From Poronia punctata (Eukaryota; Ascomycota; Sordariomycetes; Xylariales; Xylariaceae): DNA of 64,000 bases. Below are positions 49,149 to 60,355 of the stretch, piece after piece. Where the stretch lies: the NCBI GenBank assembly GCA_022579005.1, contig MU401581.1:9801-73800 (forward strand), in the 5' to 3' direction. The stretch's first letter is position 1. Every line of letters begins with the position of its first letter. A program made the position numbers and the translations under genes. The notes beneath the pieces are model-generated. The model had not been told where the DNA came from. It saw only the letters and a list, made by a program, of their open reading frames with translations, and searched no databases.

Positions 49149-50165
49149 CTATGCCTCCCCGAGCAGATCCATCCGGATCTCCTTAGCAACAACCCACCAA
49201 CCAGCAGCTTCGATAATATCGCAAACTACCTTGAGCTCGTCCCTAGTGCGCGGCGCGTACACCATGGTAAACTGACGAGGCACCGGCATCTTGAACAGAA
49301 ACGACCGACTAGTCAAGGGGTGTCGCTGTCCCCAGCCCTTCTCGATGATCTCGCGAGCGTCGTCCGGATGCAGATTCATGTGGAGGGAGTGATCCGAATT
49401 ATGCACGTGGCAGATCTCGCCCTGGCACGTGTCATTGACCGGGTAGCGCGCAAAGAGACCCATGCCGTGCTTCTCGTAACATGAGGTGCCGACGCCGATC
49501 TCGGCGCCGTGCGCGAGGGCGTGGTGCTCGAGAATGCGTCGCAGCGCGAGGTAGCATTCGCGGGAGCCGAATTGGTTCACTTGGCGCTGGGGCGCGATGC
49601 CGACGACCTGGGGACGCGGTCCGCAGCGGTGGGGGAGCGGTTCCCTGTGTTTCTGGCGCAGGAGGCCTTGCTCCGGTCCCGGTCCCGGTCCCGGTCCGTT
49701 TTTCTCCTCGCCTTCCTCATCTAGCGGCTTAAAGGGGTCGCGGAGAGCCCATAGTTTGAGCCAGTTGATGCGGAGATATCCACCAAACGTGGAGGGCGTG
49801 CCGCCCGGGCCGAGCTTGATGAAGTTCTGGTAGTCGTTGTGGATGAATAGGACGGCGGTTATGGTGGCGATGGCCAGGGCGACGGTGGCCGGTTGTAGGA
49901 ATTGTAAAGCGAGGATGAGGCTGGTTGATAGGAGGAATATAGAGGTCCCGTCTAGGGTTATGGTTAATGAGTCCTGCCGTATTGTCACGCTGAAGTAGGC
50001 TGGTTGTTGTTGCTGTTGTTGCTGTTGTTGCTGTTGTTGTTGTTGCTCGTCAAAGCCTAGTGTGTGGCTTTGGGTCGTTGGCGAGTGGCAGCATTGGGAC
50101 TGAGACCGGGACTCGGCTACGAGGGAGTGCGTGCTGAGGTCCGCTTGGGTTAGAGACATGGCCAT
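49149..50165 (-). CDS. luciferase-domain (DUF5519-like) membrane protein
   Basis: Single exon, 338 aa. An N-terminal poly-Gln tract (about residues 41-54) precedes two hydrophobic segments (about 78-110, SIFLLSTSLILALQFL and ATVALAIATITAVLFI). A linker with (GP)n (about 157-164) comes next. The C-terminal half carries the fungal luciferase-like domain: RCGPRPQVVGIAPQRQVNQ, then SCYEKHGMGLFARYP, GEICHVHNSDHSLHMNLHPDDAREIIEKGWGQRHPL (His-rich core) and FTMVYAPRTRDEL. The family is widespread in ascomycetes and has no firm biochemical role. The name reflects a domain label, not light emission. Probably an ER or other endomembrane protein. Confidence 0.85.
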   Translation of the reverse strand: MAMSLTQADLSTHSLVAESRSQSQCCHSPTTQSHTLGFDEQQQQQQQQQQQQQQPAYFSVTIRQDSLTITLDGTSIFLLSTSLILALQFLQPATVALAIATITAVLFIHNDYQNFIKLGPGGTPSTFGGYLRINWLKLWALRDPFKPLDEEGEEKNGPGPGPGPEQGLLRQKHREPLPHRCGPRPQVVGIAPQRQVNQFGSRECYLALRRILEHHALAHGAEIGVGTSCYEKHGMGLFARYPVNDTCQGEICHVHNSDHSLHMNLHPDDAREIIEKGWGQRHPLTSRSFLFKMPVPRQFTMVYAPRTRDELKVVCDIIEAAGWWVVAKEIRMDLLGEA

Positions 50166-53100
50166 GGTTGCGTGGTGGTAGGGGTGTTGATGTGATTAGG
50201 CCGGTAGATTAAACAAGGTGGTTGATTAATATGGAGGAATCAATCGCACGCGAGCCGTCTGAGAGACGAGGTGGCACAGCACCGACAGAACCTAGATAAT
50301 GACGCCGAGATATTTCTAACTAGTACTGATGCCCGGTATTTGTATACAAGGACGGGATCGTACACGCAGGCAAGCGTTGTTACGCCAGGTTCGACAAGTG
50401 AAACGGAACCGATGGGCCCGGCGTAGTAGATCTGAAAAAGAGCTTCACGATGTTAATGTGTGTGAGTTATGGAGATGGAACAGATGGTACCACAACCGGG
50501 AGGTTTCTTTCCCCCTTTTTGTATCACAGACGAAGAAACCGATGAGTTTGTATGGCAAGGTAAGCAGATAAAAAAGCTGTATCGTGTTCTCACAGTTGAT
50601 AAGCAATCCCCCTCTCTCTTCAAGTTATTCCTTCTCTACTTCCCCTATGTTCTTTTTTTCTTTTTTTTTGTTATCCCTACTTACCTAGGTACTTACATGT
50701 GCGCGTTCGCTGCATGAGGTCAAGCGATGATTAGTATGATGGGACGTATCTCGTTGGTCGGACAGGCGGCTCGCTCCTTCCTGAGATGTCAAGCCAACCA
50801 ATGATTGAGTCGGTCCAATTGGGACCAATAATATCTTCATGGCCACTTCATCAAGAAGATTTAGACTACCTACCTAATTTATCACCCATGATATAGCTGT
50901 TCAGGATCCTACCATCTTTCCATTTTCTTCGTACTGGCCGTAGATTTGATATACCTGTACGGTACAGGCTGTACCGTACGTGAGATGGGTTCAGCATTCA
51001 GTACGACAAAGATTAATAAGCATCCTGACTGCCATGAACAATGAAATTACATACCTGTTGTTACAGTTCCGGTCCGGTCCGGCGGCTTTTCCCGCTCCAC
51101 ATACCTTACGTGCGTGGTTCCTTGTGCTGCGCAGGCACCTACGAGTAACCTTACCTAGGTACATACCTTGTCTGCCCGCCTCCCGGTCCGTGTCTCGGCC
51201 GGGAAGGGAGTAAACCTTTGTGACATATGCAGCTACAATTGGACGCCCTATTCAAATCTGCAGCTCCCGGGTTCGGAATCCTACATACATTTCACCTTGA
51301 GCCACATTGACAATATTCTTATGCCGCTTACATGATAACCGCAATCCTACAAAATACCTCTTGGACGAATTGTGTTTCCCATCACCCCTTTTTCTTCCAT
51401 GCGTGGTGCCTGGGGCCTGGGCATGCAGTGACAGCAGAACGGCTGAGGGGATCGTCGCCGCAGGCACCTATAAAGGGGAAAACGAAGTAGTTTTTCCCCC
51501 CCAACCCTCCGGCGGTCGGTCGGTGCATTGCTATCTACAACCAAGTAGACAACCTATGTATCATCCGTGGTCACTTAAATATGACCATCTGATGCTGTAG
51601 AAATATGGCGGTACTGTCTCTGTTTCTTTCGTATCCTACCCAGTTACCCAGGCCAAGACCAAACTTTCCTTGCGTTGCTACGGTACTACACAGCCACCCA
51701 CGAGTAAAAGCTGGCGGGGTACGTATACGTACGGATCCCCACTCCGCATAACTCCGTAAACGGCGGCAAGAGTGCCGTCTTTCATTCGTCTAATCTACGT
51801 CGAATTGTTATATACCTATACCTATATATATCAGCACCTTTATCCTATCTATATTTTTAAATAGACTAAACGACATTGTTAGGGTTTCATCTTCTGCAAT
51901 TCAGCTGGACTCTGGACACGCTTCTCCAGCCCAATTGAGCTTCAAATGAATCGTCTCTCGGGTTTGTTTGATACTGCCATAAAAAGCACCGACCTAGGTC
52001 AGGTTATAAGTGATGTTGGCCCCGAACCTAGGGCGACTTATCGGTCTATAGGCAGCATCATCGTTGGGTTGAAAACTTATGTCTTCCCTTTTTGTGCTAC
52101 GCTCTAGTCTAATGATGACAGATGACAGCAGATAAGATAAAGTGATCTGCTCGACGCCCCCCCCCCCCAAGGTTTTGCTGCTGACCTGCCGGTACATACT
52201 TTTTTACTGGTGCGACCCTATCTGACATGCAGCAAGAAAAGTGACGGCGCCATGACAACCGTACCGGTACTTGTCTTGTCTGGGGCTGTTGAACGATTTG
52301 CTGTGCCACCTTGGATACTTCTACACGTAACGGAAGTATGTACTAGATTAGGTAGTCTATTGGCGTAGGTTTGTTTGGTGGGAATGACAATCGTCTAACC
52401 TTGACTACCTACTACACCCTCACTCACAAACATCCGTCTTATCCGTCCTCCCTGGTGCGTGTGTGAGTGCGAGTGTGCGGAGAAGGACTTCTTTGGGTCT
52501 GTTTAGGTAGCTTCATTTGGCAACTTGATACAATTACTTGATAATGAGATCAATAACCGGGATATACCTACCTAACCTACGTACCTACCTAACCTTAGTT
52601 TGTTACGTACACCTCAATCAAGTCCTTTTTGTCTCATCTTTAACCTTCTATAATTGTAGTAGGTAATTAATTCAGTCTTACAACTGATGAAACAACATGT
52701 ATGTTATAAGAGATAATATGTGTTTTTATATATATATGTGTAGGTTAGGTACTCTATTAAAGGTAATTTGTCTCTTAAATCTGATCAAAAGCCCCTCCAT
52801 TGGGGGGAGGGGAAGCATTATACTGGTTGTTTGTTTTCGCTTGGAACGTACCCGTGATAGAAATCACTGGTTCCCGCGTGACCGGTGTTTTTCTTTATAA
52901 AATGCGTCATTGCAACCTTTTTCCAGGCAACTTTAAACGGTTGCTCTAGACTAACCTTAGACTAGGCTGCTTAAAGGACAGGTATCTTACTACAACTTCA
53001 TTATTACTCATCTATCTAACCTAGTTTAGCTCCTTTCCCCTCCCTCTCATCTTGGTTAAAATGCGGTGTTTGCCCCCACCATCTTGGATATTGAAGAAGA

Positions 53101-54275
53101 AAAAAACAAGAAACCGAAACCTAGGTTAGACCATGATTGAGTTTTCTGTCACATGGATGTTTGGGTTGGAAGTTATGCACGTGGTACGGTACAGTTTTTA
53201 TTCTAGGTTAACCTTGGTGCTAACCAACGGGAGATTCCGATAGCTAGGTAAGGTTAAGGGGGGGAAAGGTAAAATGAATGTCTTGGGTCCATGTTACCGG
53301 TAAAAACTTTGAACTACCTACCTTCCTTAACCTACTGCATCATAAGGATAAAAATGGTAGTATGGAAGATCTTCAAAGTCGAGCAATGGAAGCCCATAGG
53401 TATTAGAGGATAATATACCTAACTTGATCAATAATCAATCAATCAATCAATCATTGAATGTACCTTTACCCCCTTGTTGTATTCTTTGCTCTAGCCTTAG
53501 TAAACCTAGCACACTAGATAGAGGATAAACTTCTGAGCGATTATGCATTGTACAAGGGATGTTGGATGGATCGATATTCCAAATAAGGTTAGAGGGAACG
53601 GGTTGGCGTTACACTTCCGGTTACAACTCTATCTGGTTGCTCGTGGCAATGGCCTAGTCTGAGTCGCCATGACTTGTGAGTGGTTACATTCAAATTGGTT
53701 GTTGTTGATTTAAGTGGGTAGGGCCGCCCCATCAATGATGCCACTGGTTGCTTTCGATATGCAGAAGTGAGTTAGACTAAGTACCTAGGTTAGGAGGTGC
53801 ACTCGTGCCAAATGGAGGGAGGTACTTTACTGTATTGACATCCCTATTTGCTTTCTTGTCTTCTGGCCCGCGGCTATTGAGCCATTGTTATTTACGAGCA
53901 GCGAGACATAGGAGAAGTCCAGGTTTTAGATGTACAGCGTCGCTCGACTGTTCCTTTGAAAACACTCTTTTGTGTACAGATGCCTGTGCATTTCTGCAAC
54001 AAATCCTCCAGAATAAAAGATCCTTACTAGCTTTGCGATCCGACTGTGTTTGTGACCACGGTTAACCGCATCGGCGCCTGCATCTAGTGTGGCTTTCCGA
54101 CGTCTTGGAAAACTGCGACATAGTGACGGCAAAGACGACATAGTTCCAAGGTTAGGCCGGTTCGTGCTCCCGTGGACAGTCAGGCGCCCACGCCCAATTT
54201 CTATAATGTTATTTTCAACAATCATCTAGCTAATCTCAGTCCCGCCAATATTAGCACTTCTTGCCGTGCCTCATC
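50166..54275. other. 4.1-kb gene-free region
   Basis: I find no gene. The region is the densest in this window for TACCTACCTA/ACCTAGGT words (for example 50870-50880, 51150-51168, 52565-52605, 53300-53345). It also has a 12-nt poly-C (52157-52168) and an (AATC)n run at about 53432-53454. Some of this may be long UTR of the flanking genes, or an unseen non-coding RNA. Confidence 0.4.
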
Positions 54276-56906
54276 ATGGCAGGCATCGGTTGGAACAAAG
54301 GGCGTTCGCGCCATGACCGGCACTCAAAGCTTCCCCTCTACGAGAAATCCTGGACGCCGAGCAGAAGCCGGTCGTCTAACGAATCTTACGACAATGACTC
54401 CGAATCCGAATACCATGATTATACCTCTTCGTCCTCCCCAGATACCACCACCTCACGCTATACCACATCGTCAGCTACGCAAGCCGTCCCCATTCTATCC
54501 AGACAAAGCCTCTCCAGTTTAGGGAGGCCGAGACCACCTCGCCGCTACCGCTTACCGCATAGAATCGTTCGGTATCTGTGCTTCGGTCTGGCGTTGCTGA
54601 TGATCCTTTTGTGGATTACATTGGCACGCGCAAGCTACAACGAGAACAAGCCTGTTCCTGAAAACCAGCCCAAGCCTGAGAAGCAACCTCCACCCGAACC
54701 TCATATATGGGAATCCTTCCCGTTCCTTACAAGGTATTATGGTGGGTTGAAGAATTTGGCCAGCATGACAGTCAGCGAGCCTGAATATCCTCGGCCCGAG
54801 GATGAGAAGCCTCTCGACAAGCTACAGTTTGTCGATAGCATAAAGAAACCCGAATCCGAGCAACCTCAAAAGCGAAGTTCTCCGCCGGCCAGCAAGGAGT
54901 TCATCTCGCACCCTGACAGCGTCTTTCAAACCACCCCTGAACAGTTCAACGAGTGCTTTTTGGACGAGAAGAAGCAGCTTCGAGTACCCCCGATTCGTTA
55001 TTACGAGGGGCGGCCAAACGGGTTCCCGGAAAACGTGCTGGGCTCCTATGAGCTTTTTGGTATTCCGAAGGACATTTGCTTTGAGCGGTTTGGAAAGTAT
55101 GCTCCTTACGGCCATGGATACAGCCTAAAGGCCGGCGGTTTAGGTACCGGAGAGCATGGCGATAGACTGGGTGTTGAGTCTACCTGGGAAACGGTCCCCC
55201 AAGTGAACTGGACTTCGATGGACTGGGCCGAGATCCAGCGGCGTTGCTACCAGATAAATGCTGATCGTTATAAACCATTGCCGGCGAGGCAGCACATACC
55301 GGAAGGCTATTACGCCGACGACAAACCCAAGACAAAAAAGCCCGCCACAAAGACCGGTAAGACGCTCGCTTCTCGCGACACCGTACCCGAAGACTCGGTC
55401 GAATTGTCGAAGCCCGCGAAATCTGTCATGGCTGGAAAACAAAAGGAAAATGTCGAACCGGCCAAGGACGCTGCGGCCAAGGGAAATACCCTGCCTAGGA
55501 CGGCTATCGTAGTGCGCTGCTGGGACGAGTTCCCTTGGAGGCAGGAAGATATCATGAATTTCCGATCCCTCATTACGGAACTAGCGCTGGCTTCGGGTGG
55601 GCGATATGATATCCACCTGCTCGTTCAGGTCAAGAACGACGGCGCCAACCCGGTCTGGGCCGACGCGGAAACATACCAGCGCCACATCGACGAGACTGTC
55701 CCGGCGGAATTCCGAGGATTGGTTACATTATGGTCGGAAACCCAAATGTTAGCCGTCTATCAAGGCATACACGACCTTTGGACCAAAGGGCCCGACCTAC
55801 CGGTCCATGGAGTATACCGTGGATTGCAAATGGCGATGCAATACTTTGCTTACCGCCACCCTGAGTATGACTACTACTGGCAATGGGAGATGGATGTTCG
55901 CTATACCGGGCATTACTATGACCTGGTTACCAGGGTCGAAAAATGGGCCAAGGAGCAGCCACGGAAGGGACTTTGGGAACGGAACGCTCGGTTCTACGTA
56001 CCTTCGATCCATGGGTCGTGGGAGGATTTCAAACAGATGGCTCGGGTACAGACCGAGATGGGCGTCAAAGGCACCGACAATGTGTACGACGGCGTTCCGG
56101 GTACGGAGCACGGGCTCAAAGGCAATCTAGGCGAGAAACCCATTTGGGGTCCGCAGCGGCCCAAGGACCCCAAGGATTGGCTGGATCCAGAAAACGACCC
56201 CAAGCCGCCTACTACGCACGAGAGGGATAGGTACGAGTGGGGCGTTGGAGAAGAGGCTGACTTTATCACCTTTAACCCCATGTTCGATCCCGAACGCACC
56301 ACCTGGGGCCTTTCCGAGGATATCACGGGCTACAACGAAGGCGACGGGAACGGGAAACCCCCGCGCCGTGCCCAGATCGTCACCTTCTCCCGCATGTCCC
56401 GTCGTCTTCTCTTGACGATGCACCGTGAGACGGCCTTTCTCAAACACCACGCCTTCCCCGAGATGTGGCCGGGAACTGTAGCCTTGCATCACGGTTACAA
56501 GGCCGTGTATGCGCCGCACCCTGTCTATGTGGACCGCGAGTGGCCGACGGCTTTCTTGGCACAGACGCTGAACAACGGCAGGAACGGTGCCAGTGGTGGT
56601 TCCCGGACCGCCGTATGGGGCGACCGCGAACACAACTTGGAGGGTCTAAGCTGGCATTACCGAACAAGTTTTGCCCACAACCTGTACCGTCGGTGGCATG
56701 GTCTCGTGGTCAATAACGATGGCGGCGAAGAGTTCGAGCTCACCATTGACGAGAGCAAAGATGGCTCGACCGTAGGGGAGATGCGCGGCGGCGAGGGCCG
56801 CATGTGTCTACCGCCCATGCTACTCCATCCCATCAAGGACGTCGAACTTCCGGTCGAGGATCCGGTCGAGGCGAACAAGGTTATAGAGTCGGACCCGGAG
56901 GCCTAG
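54276..56906 (+). CDS. DUF3405 protein, putative type II membrane glycan-related enzyme
   Basis: Single exon, 876 aa from the ATG at 54276. The frame continues to an upstream TTG but no earlier ATG. A basic Ser-rich cytosolic head (about 1-97) is followed by one TM helix (about 98-120, YLCFGLALLMILLWITLA), so type II topology is likely. A Pro/Lys/Glu-rich stem follows. Then comes the DUF3405 domain: FNECFLDEKKQLRVPPI, YEGRPNGFPENVLGSYELFG, AIVVRCWDEFPWRQEDIMNFRSL, HPEYDYYWQWEMDVRYTGHYYDL and the C-terminal SFAHNLYRRW. The WQWEMDVRYTG block resembles the acidic metal-binding motif of glycosyltransferase folds, so a Golgi glycosyltransferase-like activity is possible but unproven. Family length is usually 600-900 aa. 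Confidence 0.9.
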   Translation: MAGIGWNKGRSRHDRHSKLPLYEKSWTPSRSRSSNESYDNDSESEYHDYTSSSSPDTTTSRYTTSSATQAVPILSRQSLSSLGRPRPPRRYRLPHRIVRYLCFGLALLMILLWITLARASYNENKPVPENQPKPEKQPPPEPHIWESFPFLTRYYGGLKNLASMTVSEPEYPRPEDEKPLDKLQFVDSIKKPESEQPQKRSSPPASKEFISHPDSVFQTTPEQFNECFLDEKKQLRVPPIRYYEGRPNGFPENVLGSYELFGIPKDICFERFGKYAPYGHGYSLKAGGLGTGEHGDRLGVESTWETVPQVNWTSMDWAEIQRRCYQINADRYKPLPARQHIPEGYYADDKPKTKKPATKTGKTLASRDTVPEDSVELSKPAKSVMAGKQKENVEPAKDAAAKGNTLPRTAIVVRCWDEFPWRQEDIMNFRSLITELALASGGRYDIHLLVQVKNDGANPVWADAETYQRHIDETVPAEFRGLVTLWSETQMLAVYQGIHDLWTKGPDLPVHGVYRGLQMAMQYFAYRHPEYDYYWQWEMDVRYTGHYYDLVTRVEKWAKEQPRKGLWERNARFYVPSIHGSWEDFKQMARVQTEMGVKGTDNVYDGVPGTEHGLKGNLGEKPIWGPQRPKDPKDWLDPENDPKPPTTHERDRYEWGVGEEADFITFNPMFDPERTTWGLSEDITGYNEGDGNGKPPRRAQIVTFSRMSRRLLLTMHRETAFLKHHAFPEMWPGTVALHHGYKAVYAPHPVYVDREWPTAFLAQTLNNGRNGASGGSRTAVWGDREHNLEGLSWHYRTSFAHNLYRRWHGLVVNNDGGEEFELTIDESKDGSTVGEMRGGEGRMCLPPMLLHPIKDVELPVEDPVEANKVIESDPEA

Positions 56907-58237
56907 TAGGCTTCTTCTTCTTCTCCCGTCTTTTGAACCAACTGGGTCTTGGGACGCGCGAGGATTGAGTGCTTTTAATATTATCGACCGCATGCATGCA
57001 TAATACCCTGGATTGATTAGGTACCGACCCCGTTCATCTTTCCACTATATGTTGGGTATATTTTTCAATGAAGGCGTTGGCTGGACTGGACGTTTGGGCG
57101 GCGCTGGGTATATTTTTTTCTCTGTGATGCACATTTGTGCCGGATCATATCGCATAAAGCTCCTGTAATTACTACGGATGGAAGGAAGGAAGGATGGATG
57201 GGTGGAGGGTAAAAAAAAAGGAAAGGAAGTTGGAAGAGGCCACCTTTTGCTAAGTTGGCCCTCCGTCCGTCTGTTACAGTTACATACTTGATATTACGAG
57301 TAGACTAGAATCTGCCCGTATATGCAAATATGCAGGTGTCATGTGATATTCACATGTCCTGTTCACCCAGCTTAAAGACTACCTACTTAGTAATCAGTTA
57401 GTCACCGCCGGGATTTACATAAGGAGAACTACTCTCGTCTGCCTGAGTTCAAAGTTCGAACCAAGCCAGGCCAGGCGCCATGAATATAACGAGTTAAGAT
57501 TTCAAATGGAGATGCTTCAACTGTGATAGAACATTTATTTAATTGTCTTTTTTTGCTTGTGCCTGTCACTCATCACTTCTCTCTCTCTCTGTGTGTGCCC
57601 ACACGCCTTACGCGTGGAGGTGAATATGCCGAAAACAACTCAACCACCTTATATAGTTTGGGGTTCCAGCTATCCACAAAGCTTTTAAGAAAGACCCCTT
57701 TCCTCTCTTCGATTTCGATCGTGTTGATTCTCGTAGGAATTCTGTATGGTTTTATCGCATCCATCCATTCGCCCTGGCTTATCCCGTCATATCCGTGCTA
57801 CTTATTCGCCCTCTTTGAATAACCAGGTTAGCTAGACAGACCGCTGAGATGCTAGCAAGCATTAGTATCATAGTCTCTCTCGAGCCATCTGTATGTGCTC
57901 GTTGTGGTATGCGAATTCGCGGTTGGTCAATAACTGATGGATCGCCACGGACAGTTGGCCTGCACATGTAGGCGTTAGGCGTGATGAGACGTGGATGTGA
58001 GGGAGGGAGGTGTGTAGGCGGTACGTGTCGGGTATTAGGACACGGTAACGGTTGGTAATCTTAGGTAGGCAAGTATAGCTCTATCGCAATATTTGCATTG
58101 TTGCCGTTAGCTCTGCCCATCTTAGTCTTTGGGTATAAAGGTTGTCGTTGTCGCTGTTTTGTTGGTCACTTTTGCTGTTTCAGTTATTTCTTCTTTTTTC
58201 ATTTCTGTCGTCCTGCTCTCTTTTCCCAATCCTTTTT
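56907..58237. other. convergent intergenic region
   Basis: 1.3 kb between the DUF3405 gene (+) and the splicing-factor gene (-). It has GGAAGGAAGGATGGATGGG at about 57181-57201 and a CTCTCTCTCTGTGTGTG run near 57581-57597. No gene is seen; an open frame at 57523-57822 has no domain. Confidence 0.45.
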
Positions 58238-59419
58238 TCACTCGTCTTCATCTTCACCACGATTCTTATCAGAACGACGATACTTTTCCCTCCCGGAAGC
58301 AATTGTAGCGCGGACGGTGCGTCCATCAAAGGCGCGACCATCCATCAGATTCACACAGGCATCAGCCGCTTCGGGCGTCTTAAACTTGACGCTAGCTATG
58401 CCTTCCTCTTCCAGGTCATACAAGACGACATTGGTGACGACGCCGATCTTGGCGCACTCGTCCCGGATGTCTTCCTTGATCTCGAGCATCGCCGCCGGGT
58501 CTTCCTCGAGCTCGCGCAACGTAAACATGTGTCGGAGGATCACGACGCGGCCCTTGGGCGCGTTAGTTTCGAGGTTCGCGCCGAACGGGCTGTCCTCGTC
58601 CTCGTCCCAGTCGGCCAGTTTCGCGTCGAGCTTCTGCGTCCGCTTGATGATTTTCTGCTTCTCCTGTTCCCGCGCCCTGTCTCGGACCTGCGGCCTGACC
58701 GCAGGTGTTTCGCTATTTTCGTCCTTGTTGGCCGCTTTCGTCTCGCCGTTGCCATTTCCGTTGCCGTCTTGTGGTTGGTCGTAGTTCGTCTTCTTGTATT
58801 TCGACTCGGCGGCCTGTACACGCATACGACCGCTCGAGAGGCCAGACGCAGTGTAGCGGAAGTCCGTATCGTCGAGCAGCATGATGGCCATCTCGACGCT
58901 CTGCGGCTTGAAGAAGACGATCAGCGCGTCGCCTTGCAGGTTCCCCTTGTCGTCCGTATAGAGCTTGATCCTCGGCCGGCCGCTATCGATCTCCTCGGCG
59001 ATGACGCCGCACTTGCGCGAGAAGACGTCGTGCACCTCGTCGACCGTCACGTCAAGCGGTAGGCCCGTGACGTATACGGCCGTGTTCTGGCGTGGCGCGG
59101 GAGGTGCCTTCTGGCGCTTATTGGATCGCCTTTCCGTCGAATCGTTCTTGCGCTTGCTCTTCGACGTCGTGCTGCTGCTGTCCTCTGACGCGCTCCCGCC
59201 GCCGCCGCCGCCGTAGGCCAACTGCTGCTGCGCTAGCAATTCTTCGTCGATGATGGGAACCCATCTCTTGAGCTGAGAGTCCCACTCGAATTCGGACCCG
59301 TCGTCAAGGACGGCGATATGCTTGTTATCGAGTCTTGAGAAGGAGATGCGATCGTCGGTCTCGAATTCTTGGGGGTCGATGGGAAATGGAAGACCTGGCG
59401 GAGGCTCCGAGTCCGCCAT
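58238..59419 (-). CDS. Tat-SF1 / Cus2-type splicing factor
   Basis: Single exon, 393 aa. The N-terminal part has FEWDSQLKRWVPIIDEELLAQQQ, a motif shared with Tat-SF1 homologues. A Lys/Arg/Ser-rich stretch follows, then RRM1 (about 113-205, beginning NTAVYVTGLPLDVTVDEV, with RNP1-like GDALIVFFK). A charged linker (KQKIIKRTQKLDAKLADWDEDED) leads to a UHM-type second RRM (about 290-385) with the R-x-F motif in DGRAFDGRTV. Cus2/Tat-SF1 binds SF3B1 and U2 snRNA and helps prespliceosome assembly in the nucleus. The long antisense frame on the plus strand is a composition artefact. Confidence 0.92.
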   Translation of the reverse strand: MADSEPPPGLPFPIDPQEFETDDRISFSRLDNKHIAVLDDGSEFEWDSQLKRWVPIIDEELLAQQQLAYGGGGGGSASEDSSSTTSKSKRKNDSTERRSNKRQKAPPAPRQNTAVYVTGLPLDVTVDEVHDVFSRKCGVIAEEIDSGRPRIKLYTDDKGNLQGDALIVFFKPQSVEMAIMLLDDTDFRYTASGLSSGRMRVQAAESKYKKTNYDQPQDGNGNGNGETKAANKDENSETPAVRPQVRDRAREQEKQKIIKRTQKLDAKLADWDEDEDSPFGANLETNAPKGRVVILRHMFTLRELEEDPAAMLEIKEDIRDECAKIGVVTNVVLYDLEEEGIASVKFKTPEAADACVNLMDGRAFDGRTVRATIASGREKYRRSDKNRGEDEDE

Positions 59420-60355
59420 TATATATGTTCTTTTCGCCTGTTTGTGTAATCCTAGAGATTATTGTAGATGTATGTTCTGACCACTCTTTTCTAAGCGGGC
59501 AGGAGATGGGATGTATCTGTAATTACCCGTGAAAGAGGTAGGTTAGCCTAGTCTATCTAGTCGAGAGCCTTGTTTGTTTGACTTTGAGTATCGTAAAATG
59601 GACGAGATCTGAAGGAATTACGTAGGGGGTACCCAGCAGCTGTAAATACCCGCCTATAATACAGCTTACTGATAGGCCCTAGCTTGGACCGATATGTCAG
59701 GAAATATGGAGACTTACACGTACAGGTACCTACAGTAGCTCGTCGGCGTTCCATATAGATATATAGGTACAAGTAGAGTCCTTATACAAGTATAATAAAT
59801 CAATGTTCCTACGAGTAGAACGTGTAGATTCATACCTTTAGGTTAGAATCGTAGATGTCAAGTTTAGGTTAGATATGACGAAAAGGAGCTTTACTCACCA
59901 ACGATTCTCATGGTCGTCGAAATATTTATGGTACAGGTGCATCTACAGACCACCACTATGCCCTTAGTTTGAATTTAGATGATTCCGGTTCACAGAGACT
60001 ATCAGGGGAATGTAGTATATAGCAAGTGGTGAGATCAAATACACAAATCTCGTAACTGAACGCCTGCTGTGCTAAATAAGCAGAGCAACAGGGCGGTTTA
60101 CTCGGCATGTGCCTTTTTTCTTCTCTTCCCTCTCTATCTCTCTTTTATCAAAGTTCCGGAAGGGACACAGCATGTTTGTCAAAACAGGGGGTAAGATTTC
60201 CCAATCATATCTTCGTTACCGTACTTCGTAAGCTTAATAGTCTGGTCCGTTTCGGGATGCGCACTTTTGTTTTGGTTTGTTGCATTATATTTCTTCATCC
60301 TGAGATCGCAATGTTTCAAAAGCGGATGGCAATGGAAGACGCATTGTTCGAAATC
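59420..60355. other. intergenic, no gene seen
   Basis: 0.9 kb between two minus-strand genes. It contains several GGTTAGGT/GTACAGGTACC words. No gene is seen. Confidence 0.45.

Noticed and set aside
57440..57481. Possible tRNA T-arm (AGTTCGAACC)
   Set aside because: No matching acceptor, D or anticodon arms at proper spacing. I found no supportable tRNA or rRNA gene in the window.
58142..59062. 306-aa open frame on the + strand
   Set aside because: It is antisense to the Tat-SF1/Cus2-type gene, whose two RRMs are clear. The frame is a shadow of GC-biased codons.
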